Shown here one piece after another: positions 55,629 to 64,000 of a stretch of 64,000 bases of DNA. Source of the DNA: Portulaca oleracea (lineage: Eukaryota > Streptophyta > Magnoliopsida > Caryophyllales > Portulacaceae); assembly GCA_029582165.1 (NCBI GenBank), contig CM055870.1, positions 41,379,013 to 41,443,012 of the forward strand, in the 5' to 3' direction. The notes under the pieces were generated by a model. That model did not search any database, had not been told where the DNA came from, and saw nothing but the letters and a program-made list of their open reading frames with translations. A program made the position numbers and the translations under genes. Every line of letters starts with the position of its first letter. Position 1 is the first letter of the stretch.

Positions 55629-57549
55629 ATGCAGGCATCGTTGGAGATCGACTCCGAGCTCGCATTAGAGATCCACACACCGGTCGTTTGGTTCCAAATC
55701 CTCACTACGATCCGTCTGCAACTCATGACTGCATCGTGTCTTCAAGAGGTCTCGGTTCAGAGTACTGAGGCTAACATCACGAAGCATTTAGAGGAGCTCT
55801 AGACCAAGCTATAAGGTTTGGTCTTCGCTAACACTTTTGAACAGGAGCAAAAGATTGGGATGAGGCAAATTTAATAGCAATAGGTGATGGATGGTGTGCG
55901 GCAGGCCATCACGAAAATCAATACCAAGTTGGGGTTGAATACCGAAGAAGATGATGAAGAGATTCATGGGTATGAATCTTAACCTAAGCTCATCAAAACA
56001 TCAGCAGATTCTGGAGGGGTAGAGACATCTAAAATAAAGGTATTCAAGCCTACAAGGGACCCCGCTGTCAAAGCCCTTGAACAAAGGTTGGAAAGCATCG
56101 CCAAGGCGATGAGCGTTGTGCTGGCATTTGCTGACAAATACATGGAAGTACATTTACCTGTTCATCCCGTTCTTAAGGTCGTTGACAAGATTGAGGTACC
56201 TAACATCAAGTTCAAACCCTTTGAGAATCCCACTCATCATATTAAGGATTTCATGAGATTAGCACCGCTGAACCGGATTGATGTCAGTTTATACTTCACA
56301 GTTTTCCCATCCACCATAGATAATGAATCCAAAGTGTTGTATCATGCTCTATCACCCCAGGTCAAATCCAACTGGAATGAGTTATTTAAAGCTTTCATTA
56401 ACCATTACAGTTGTATTTAAAAGAAGCAAGCCACGGTGGACGACTTAACCACCATGAGGCAGAGGGACGACAAATCCTTCTTGGATTACTTTGAAAGGTG
56501 GCATACCAAGCTGTCTCACATCAATGAGACCATTCCTCTCCGCCTGCAACAATCTACCTTCAAGCAAGGGCTCAAGAGTAACTTGTCTAAGCACTCGGGA
56601 TATCATGTCATCAAAGATTTTGATTACTTGAAGGACATTTGTGATCAATTGGAAGCAATGCACAATGACAAGACCATTTCGCTTGGTTGGAAAGGATGTA
56701 GCTCCAATAGGAGGGCTACTGGTGGAGCTAGCCACCTTTCTAAAATTTGTTGAGACTAACGCTATCCAACGCAAGGGACCTTATGTGCCAAAGTACGAAA
56801 CCTATACACCCCTGGATGTTCTTTATTCTCAAGCTCTTGATGGACTAGTCAAGAAGGGTATTTTGGTTTTACCTTTATCAAAAGAGGAGCCGAAAATTAA
56901 GGGTAGGAATTGGGATGCCAACCAATTCTACCGCTACCAATGCTGCCAAGGATATGATACCGAGAAATGTTGTTCTCTCAAAAACAAGATGGAAGATATG
57001 ATAAGGGCAAGGACACTCCCAATGCCAAAAGCTGCTAAGAAGCCTAACAACCAAGATAACCTAATGCATGAGCATACAAATGCTATCTTTAATGAAGATT
57101 CAAGCTTTGACCCTTCTTCCTTGATTGTTAAAGTGGGTCAACCTGTCCCAGAAATATATGGATTTCATGAAGGTCTATTCATCCATGGCATTTGGGACAG
57201 CGATGACGATGACGAGTATGAGCACTCTGAAAAAGAGTGGGTTGGGACTGATGAGCCAACAACGGATGGTGCGACATTTCTTACTCGGTTTGGCCGCCAT
57301 CATAACAGGAACACCACCACTCCAGTGGTTGTCCCTAATCCCACACCAATGGTTGACAACGACAATCATACCACTCCAAAAGATCCACTCATCACTCAAC
57401 TCAAGACGACCAAAGTTGAGGTCACCATTTGGCAACTGTTGTGCACATCGCAAGCTCATAGGCAAAAGATGTTAGATGCCCTTAGTGCGCTGACAGTATC
57501 TCCTACAATGACCTTTGAATCCTTAGTCACTTATGTGACCACCAACTAG
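55629..57549 (+). pseudogene. Tat copy E: gag
   Basis: Most complete gag of the array and free of element N. Probable ATG at 55629-55631. The N-terminal segment has the shared TAG and TAA (LEEL*TKL*GLV). The open block 56088-56420 has the capsid-like MRLAPLNRIDVSLYFTVF and LSPQVKSNWNELFKAF; TAA follows SCI. 56436-56753 has TTMRQRDDKSFLDYFERWHTKLSHI, then a one-base insertion. 56641-57549 (302 codons) has zinc knuckle CRYQCCQGYDTEKCC (H to Y), acidic DSDDDDEYEH and the C terminus to the shared TAG. Confidence 0.85.
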
Positions 57550-58259
57550 GGAATAATTGCCTTCAGTGAGGAAGATCTACCTCAAGGAGGGGGTCCCATA
57601 ACAAAGCCCTATACCTCACACTGCAATGCTCCAACAAGACTATTTCGTTGGTTCTGGTTGATAGTGGATCAGCTGTAAATGTGTGCCCTTGGAGGACGGC
57701 ACAAAAGTTGGGAGTTCAACAACAGCATTTGACTCAAAATGGTGTGCAACTAAAAGCTTACGATAACTCCTCTCGTAAATCAGTTGGATCCATAAAATTG
57801 CCTATCACTACCGGCAATATCACTCGAAATGTGGAGTTTGTGGTACTAGATATCCCGGCTTCCTTTAATTTGCTTCTACGAAGGCCTTGGCGTCATGAGT
57901 GCAACGCTATAATATCTACCTTTCACCAGAAGGTGAAAATGATGGTTCGAGGCCAAGTAATCACAATCTTGGGAGAACCTATCAATGCTGTCTTTACTCC
58001 CAATAAGACAACACTTGAAGTGGAGCATAGTTCAATGGATGAAGAACTTCACAACTTTGAGATTGTTGCAGTTTTGAGCAAGGACGAAGCTTTTTTTTAC
58101 TTTGATCCCTACTCAAACCCCAAAGTGCATTCTATTCTCAAGAAACAAGGTTACTTTCCTAGAATGCCATTAGGAAAGAACCCGAAGAACAAGATTCCTC
58201 CGGTGTTCAAGACGTTTAAGCAAAAGGGAATATTCAGCTTAGGGTACAAGCCAACTTAG
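57550..58259 (+). pseudogene. Tat copy E: protease and G-patch-like tail
   Basis: Uninterrupted from 57648 to 58259 (203 codons): active site VLVDSGSAVNVCP (D-S-G), SIKLPITTGNITRNVEFVVLDIPASFNLLLRRPW, acidic linker, and the G-patch-like ILKKQGYFPRMPLGKNPKNK...SLGYKPT. The best preserved protease of the array; it could be intact as a domain. It is still separated from gag and RT by the shared TAGs. Confidence 0.86.
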
Positions 58260-59030
58260 AAGGAGGTCAGACTTACAAAAATGACCTTCGTTGAACAGAA
58301 AAGGATAGACAATCCTCCAACCTTATTCCAAACAAAGCCTTATCCACTCACTTTGAATGGACAGTTTGTTAGGGAAGGTGATCACTTCCCTTACTATGGG
58401 CTCCCTGAACCAATTTACCTCAAGACCAAAGGAGTTCAAGTTGCTGAATAAGAGATCTTTAAAGACTGCTCCACTAACATAGCTACTGTCTTTGTTCCCG
58501 CTCGGGACAAGCAACCACCATTAGAGTGGACTCATTGTATTGGGAGCAACATTTTTGGCATGTTGTTTGGACAAGAAGCCGTCCAAGAGAAGTCTAAAGC
58601 TGACGCTGTTATTGATGCACTGTCCGACTCGGGGTTTGACCCAAGCCTCATGATCACTGAAGATGAAGGAGCTTATCCGGTCTCATGGGTCGATGCTGAG
58701 GAAAATAACTTTGTTTTATCGGTAGGAGAGTTTGTTCCTGAAGTCATAGAGTCAAGTCCTAAGGGTCTAGAGTTTAACGAGGCTGGTCTTGAGCCTACTG
58801 GCGATGTATTCCTTTATGCAGTCAATAAAATGAAAATTTCTGCTTACTCTGACCCCCTCTTCCCTGAACTGTTGCGCCAACAATGATCTTGAATTTAGTG
58901 AACCCGTAAAAGAACTTTTTAATGAACATGAGCACAAAATGTCGGTGTTGGAAGACACCATCAATATAAATGTGGGTACAAATGAGCAACCTCGGGAGTT
59001 GAAGTTGGGTAGTTCACTAACAGAGTAGGA
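58260..59030 (+). pseudogene. Tat copy E: protease-RT linker
   Basis: Shared TAA after GVQVAE (about 58449). Open block 58560-58886 (acidic, AEENNFVLSVGEFVPEVI). No recognised domain. Confidence 0.6.
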
Positions 59031-60481
59031 TTAGCATTCACAAAGCTTCTCAAAGAATTTGTTGATGTATTCGCATGGTCTTATGAGGATATGCTAGGGA
59101 TTGACAGGGAAATTGCAGAACATACCATCCCCTTGCTTCCTAATGCAAAGCCGGTTCGACAAAAGGCTGGGAGGATCAAACCTGAATGGGCTAAGAAGAT
59201 CAAAGAGAAAGTGATCAAACAACTCAATGCTAAATTTATCAAAGTAGTTTAATACCCTGAATAGATTGCTAACATCGTCCTCGTGCCTAAGAAAGATTGG
59301 AAAGTGCGCATGTGTGTAGACTTCCGAGACCTCAATAAAGCCAGTCCTAAGGATAGTTTCCCATTACCTCACATTGATGTATTGGTGGATAACACTTGCG
59401 GACACTAGCTTTTGACTTTTATGGACGGATATGCAGGTTACAATCAAATCAAGATGGCTAAAGAAGATATGGAGAAAACCTCATTTACCACGCCATGGGT
59501 AATGTACTGTTATGTGCTCATGCCTTTCGGTCTCAAAAATGTCGGAGCAACATATCAAAGGACTTCCAACACTCTACTTCATGATATGATGCATAAGGAA
59601 GTAGAAGTTTATGTGGATGACATGATTGTCAAATCCAAGATAAGGGAGGGGCATATTCCTAATCTCTACAAGTTCTTCCTACGACTTCGTAAGTGCAAGA
59701 TGCGGCTTAATCCAGCAAAGTGCACCTTTGGTGTAACCTCTGGGAAGCTGCTAGGCTGTGTGGTTAGCCAACGAGGCATTGAAGTAGATCCTTCAAAGAT
59801 AAAGGTCATCCAAGATTTGCAGCCGCCCAAGACAGAAAAAGAGATAAGAGGTTTTCTAGGGCGAGTTCAGTACATCACTAGATTCATCTCAAAGCTTACC
59901 ATGACTTGCGAACCTTTATTCAAGAAGTTGAACAAGGAAAGTAAAATAGAATGGGATAATCCGTGCCAAACTGCTTTTGAAAAAATCAAAGAGTATTTGC
60001 AACATCCACCGTTACTCATGCCTCAAGTAACAGATGAGCCTCCACTCCTTTATCTTACCTTGACCAGCTCCGCAACGGGGATATCCTGGCTCAAAAGGTA
60101 AAAGTTCAAGAAAGCGCCATCTACTACTTGAGCAAGAAATTTCTAGACTACGAAAGTCGATATGCTGATATAGAGAAGATGGCTCTTGCATTGGTAATGG
60201 CCACCAAGAAGCTGAAGCATTACATGCTTTCACATACTGTATATGTCATAGTTGAGAATAACCCCATCAGATTCATTATGGAACAACCTACTACCAACAA
60301 CCACATCGCTCGATAGGTGGTCATGCTTTCCCAATTCAATCTTCAGTACTTGCCCCAGAAATCCATCAAAGGGTGGGTTGTTTCAAATTTCTTGGCCGCT
60401 TCACCATCACAAGAACCTCCAAGCACTCACTTGGAATTCCCAGACGAGGATATCTTTCTCACTGATGAGACTACATGGTAA
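59031..60481 (+). pseudogene. Tat copy E: reverse transcriptase and RNase H
   Basis: The four shared RT stops occur upstream (59249, 59261 and 59406 regions). The open frame 59412-60101 (229 codons) covers MDGYAGYNQIKMAKED, MPFGLKNVGATYQR, YVDD at 59610-59621, KLLGCVVSQRGIEVDPSK, FLGRVQYITRFISKLTMTCEPLF and the RNase H start LYLTLTSSATG. A one-base loss (ACGGGGATATC versus GGGGGATATG in A and C) shifts frame. The rest is 60128-60316, ending in TAG after NNHIAR, shared with D. Confidence 0.85.
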
Positions 60482-60885
60482 ATGTATTTCGACTGGGCTT
60501 CCAATTAGATGGGTTGTGGAGTTGGAGTTTTATTGATTTGTCTAGAAGGGACACATGTCCCAGTATATATCGGTGAAGTTGGATTTTGTGTTATTAACAA
60601 TGCTGCAGAATACAAAGCATGCATAAGGGGTTTGCAACCTGCTTTGACCTTAGGCATACGCCACATAAAGGTATTTGGAGATTCTAGCCTCATCATCAAT
60701 CAGGCTAAGAGTGCATGGAAGGTTCGAAATGAATGCCTCATAGCATACTAGCAGAAGCTACTGGGACTTGCTGACCAATTTGAGAAAATTAGTTACCAAT
60801 ACCTTTCTAGGGATCATAATGAGTTGGCTGATGCACTAGCTGAACTATCCTTAATGATATCAATCCCCACAGGCACGCTACAGCT
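60482..60885 (+). pseudogene. Tat copy E: second (archaeal-type) RNase H
   Basis: Full-length with YFDWASN, MGCGVGVLLICLEG, INNAAEYKAC, VFGDSSLIINQ and DHNELADALAEL. Two TAG stops, after ASN and in AY*QKLL, are shared with copy D. Confidence 0.83.
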
Positions 60886-62205
60886 ACCTGTGGTAGTAGA
60901 GCGACACTCTAAACCAGCATATGTTTGTACTATGGAATCACAAGAAGTTGATACTGAAGCATGGTTCCACGACATATACAATTTTCTCTGAAAAGGAGAA
61001 TATTCGGCTGAGTTGAATGCCCGAGGACAACGAGCAATCAGGTCCTTAGCAGCACAACACTGCTTGATCCGAGATCGTTTGTACCAAAAGTCGGCTACAA
61101 ACATCAATTTGTTGTGTATAGATGCTGAAAGTGCAAAAGAGGTCATGGCCACTGTGCATGGAGGAGAGTGTGGACCTCACATGAATGGACGCATGTTAGT
61201 GAAGAAGATTCAGAGGGCTAGTTACTATTGGTCGATAATGGAAGCAGATAGCTTGGTGTTCGTTCGAAGGTGTCATAAATGTCAGAAATATGCTAATTTG
61301 CAGCATCAACATCCATCATATCTGACAATTTTGACATCTCTGTGGCCATTCCTTGTATGGGGGATTGACATCATCGGCAAGATACACCCAACAGGGACGG
61401 CAGGTGATGAATACATCTTGGTTCCTATTGATTACTTTACTAAGTGGGTAGAGGCAGCCTCTAATACTAAACTCACATCCAAGCAAGTGGCTAAATTCAT
61501 CTTTCATAACATCATATGTCAATATGGAGTACCCCATGAAATCATTAGAGACAATGGGAGTCATTTTCGGAAGGAGGTAAAGACATTGCTAGGCACTTAT
61601 CATATTCAGCATCACCGATCTTCACCCTACAGACCTCAAGCTAATGGAGTTGTAGAAGCAACCAATAAAACAGTCGCGAGAATCATTAAGAAAATGGTAA
61701 TTACTTACAAAGATTGGCCTGACAAATTGCCATTTGCCTTTGGGGATATCGTACCTCTATACGAACTGCTACAGGTACAACACCATATTCATTGGTGTAT
61801 GGGATGGAGGCAGTTTTGCCAATTGAGTTAGTGATCCCTTCACTACGAATAGTAGCAAAGAGTCAATTGCTAGAAATAAAATGGGCTTGAACAATGTTCG
61901 AGGAGTTGATATTGATGGATTAAAGGCGATTGAGGGTGTTACATAATGTAGAAGTGTATCAAAGAAGGATCACCCGTGCTTTTAACAAGAAAGTGAAAGA
62001 TCGCTTACTTCAAGTAGGTGATTTAGTGCTTAAGGAAATGAGGGCACCTATACAATATCCAAGGGGAAAGTTTGTGCCTAATTGGAAGGGTCCTTATATG
62101 ATTAAGGACATTTTTCCTGGAGGAGCAGCTCGCTTAGCCACTATGGATGGAGAGGATGTGATCCAGCCAACAAATTTGGATCAGCTCAAGCGATATTACG
62201 CTTAA
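60886..62205 (+). pseudogene. Tat copy E: integrase, nearly complete
   Basis: TGA at about 60988 (FL*KGEY) precedes the open frame 61013-61831 (272 codons). Zinc finger H49, H56, C87, C90; catalytic D119 (WGIDII), D180 (IRDNGSHF), E215 (NGVVEATNK), all present. A one-base loss at [12 protein letters not shown] shifts frame. The C-terminal part continues as TPYS-type and [10 protein letters not shown] readings with stops, and 61930-62205 holds VYQRRITRAFNKKV, GDLVLKEM, WKGPYMIKDIFPGGA and the natural end LKRYYA. Best integrase in the window. Confidence 0.88.
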
Positions 62206-62437
62206 TATAAACAAGCAACTAAGAAAGTAACTTTCAGACACTTGGTTTATATTTAATAAGTGCTCATAAAGGAAGAGATAAAAATTTGCAAGAAGACAAC
62301 AATTGTGAATAATATTTCTTCATTTTATTGATAATGCAAGTACATTGCTTGTAAAAAAGAAAATTCAAAAGACTAAATTAAATAAAAGTTTATTTTGGCA
62401 AAGCAGCTTCATTTCCTTCCTTCTTCTCATCCATCTT
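62206..62437 (+). other. Tat copy E region after pol
   Basis: AT-rich, 230 bp between the pol stop and the end of the antisense ORF. It holds AATAAA on the minus strand at 62329-62324. Nothing else seen. Confidence 0.6.
62324..62329 (-). terminator. Possible poly(A) signal of the antisense transcript
   Basis: AATAAA on the minus strand, 109 bp past the last stop of the antisense ORF (62438). Plant signals are degenerate, so the support is positional. Confidence 0.4.
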
Positions 62438-63826
62438 CTAATCTTTCTTCATTGTGTCCACCTCGCCAATAGTCTCGTGGTCGGTCTCCATATCTCTAGG
62501 GTCCTTTGGGCCACCCTCTCTGTCTTTAGGTTTATATACTCGCCTGCTTGATTTCCGTGTCTCGATCATAGGGCCGAGCCAGTCTTTTGCCAAGGCCTTA
62601 GTGCCCAATCGATCCATTGCTGATGTACGAGGACCGAGTCTCTCCTTCACAGATGATGTAGCTTGTTTTCTTCTTGCCTCCCGGCACGGCGAGATTTGAC
62701 AGCTGCAATTAGCCATCCATGATAGCCGGCATCGGCATAATGGGACACTTGTGATTTTAGATGGACACGAATAGTTGGTATTTTCTCCCAGTACTTTAGC
62801 CATGACTCTATCCCATCTGCCTTCGCACCCATTCAGAGAAGTAGTATGTCATGAATTCAGGGATATGCCATCACTCAATAAACCACTTGATGTCGCGAGG
62901 CTTCTTTAGGAATGCGATCTATTCCGTCACTGAATGAACATCGGTATATATCTCCTTTTCCGTTGACAATAGTTCGCCAGTGCAGAAGGTGTTCGAGGTT
63001 CGTCGACGACATTCAAATGCTTCATCAACCATATTTGTTCAACAAAGTTAGCAAGGGTTATTAGTGCATGCCAATTATCCCCACACTAACGGAAAAAAAA
63101 AAAAGGAAAAAAATTGACAAAGGACAGACGCCTTTTACAGCCTGTAGAGGGAATTCTTTTCTCACAAAAAATAAAGGGAAACAAGAAAGGAAGATTGGTG
63201 TACCTAAAGCAATAATGGACTTCCGCGAAACCCATGTTCGGGATTAGGATCATCTAGGCCTAACATGGTTTCCGCTAACATCAACGGCACCGAATTGTAA
63301 CCACGAGCCATGTCTTCCACAACTTGTATTAACTTCACTGGACCAGTTCCTCGGCCACCATGGTAAAAGCAGAATTTTCCAAGGAGGCATAATACGAGAG
63401 CTCGCACTCGGATTACCGAATCATATTCCAAAGTTTCAGGAGATTGGAAATATTCAACAATGGTTTGGCATTGTACCTTTTCGCCAATTAGGGCACTTCC
63501 AATAACGGGAGAAGGAAAGCACATGAGTTCCTTGTAGCGCTTGGCGACATCTAACGAAGTTGGAGGCAATGTTGGTGGTGCATAGCGATTAGCTCCAAGA
63601 ATGGGAGATCATTCCTCTAGTAGAGGGCATAGCTCCTTCATGCTAAAGTGGAAGGCATGCATCTTCGAGTCCCAGAAGGTCTCCGCCGCTCGAAGAAAAT
63701 TCGGATTCAACCTAATTTGTCGAAGGCTTAGCAAACTGGTTATCTGATATCTTCCAAGTTCTTTCTTTTCTTCCTTGGACAATGTGCTCATCCAAGTGGC
63801 AAGCTCCTTCAATTCTCAAACGCCAT
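62438..63826 (-). pseudogene. Antisense additional ORF in the 3' region of Tat copy E
   Basis: On the minus strand: ATG 63826-63824 (MAFEN), then a probable one-base loss, then 63812-63609 (KELATWMSTLSKEEKKELG, LLSLRQIRLNPNFLRAAETFWDSKMHAFHFSMKELCPLLEE). A TGA sits where TGG fits, and the frame continues 63569-63204 (PPTSLDVAKRYKELMCF, VIRVRALVLCLLGKFCF, VEDMARGYNSVPLMLAETML). Further on the coding signal is patchy: KKPRDIKWFIE and EFMTYYFSEWVRRQMG, then ESWLKYWEKIPTIRVHLK and a basic end to 62438. It resembles plant-mobile-domain-like ORFs (DUF7745-type, from memory) that some Tat elements carry in antisense. An intron after 63204 is possible. Broken. Confidence 0.6.
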
Positions 63827-64000
63827 GGAAATATTAGAGATTTTGATGTTTCTTTTTGTAGACTTTCATGTTAAGATGATGGGTGAAGGTCACACACATA
63901 AGAAGGAGTATTTATACTCCATCAAACAAGTTCAAAATGTAGCAATATCATTAAAAAACGGTCTTATGGCCGTTGTCCCCCAATCCCATGATTTAAGCCC
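63827..64000 (-). other. Upstream region of the antisense ORF
   Basis: AT-rich 174 bp to the window edge with the TATA motif below. The 3' LTR of copy E is not reached. Confidence 0.5.
63909..63916 (-). promoter_or_regulatory. TATA box of the antisense ORF
   Basis: TATAAATA on the minus strand in GGAGTATAAATACTCC, 83 bp upstream of the ATG at 63826, a plausible core promoter distance with a short 5' UTR. Confidence 0.5.

Noticed and set aside
62454..62699. Sense ORF of 81 codons after Tat copy E pol
   Set aside because: Lies opposite the antisense coding signal and has no similarity to Tat proteins.

Overview
The window is nuclear DNA of a flowering plant, in a retrotransposon-rich intergenic or heterochromatic block. 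I see no cellular protein gene, tRNA, rRNA or CRISPR array. Every recognisable coding stretch belongs to plant Ty3/gypsy LTR retrotransposons. The species cannot be named from the sequence.

The backbone is a head-to-tail array of a Tat/Ogre-type element on the + strand. Its traits are a CCHC gag, a protease followed by a G-patch-like tail, RT with YVDD, RNase H, a second (archaeal-type) RNase H, integrase, and LTRs of about 1.5 kb followed by a TGGCGACTCC primer site. Five internal copies are present: A (2421-6487), B (19926-30159), D (33219-39150), C (43617-52576) and E (55629-62205 plus 3' region). LTRs L1 (30380-31907), L2 (40814-42342) and L3 (52797-54326) separate B/D, D/C and C/E.

Copies A, B and C carry a second LTR element (N, Reina-like, non-autonomous, LTR about 1.45 kb) in gag. 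It sits at the identical TCTAC target site in all three. D and E lack it. B and C also share a MULE-type MITE, a scrambled 5' UTR, a 120-bp deletion in the second RNase H (also in A) and a deletion joined at ACTGTG. The order B-D-C-E is therefore a repeated two-element superunit of about 23.7 kb. At least eight stop codons are shared by essentially all copies, so the founder was already dead and the array grew by DNA-level duplication.

Between A and B lies a third element (M, 6488-19260, minus strand), a Tekay-type chromovirus with LTRs of about 3.5 kb. It inserted into the MITE of copy B. A later deletion removed the end of its left LTR and fused it to the second RNase H of copy A. M has several frameshifts and stops, and an extra sense ORF upstream of gag.

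The right end (62206-64000) is the 3' region of Tat copy E. It holds an antisense transcription-unit-like structure: TATA box, start codon, broken ORF and poly(A) signal, convergent with pol. The most interesting signals are the two-element superunit with shared stops, the heat-shock-element cluster in the N LTR, the antisense gene of copy E, the extra ORF of M, and template-switch scars in the array.
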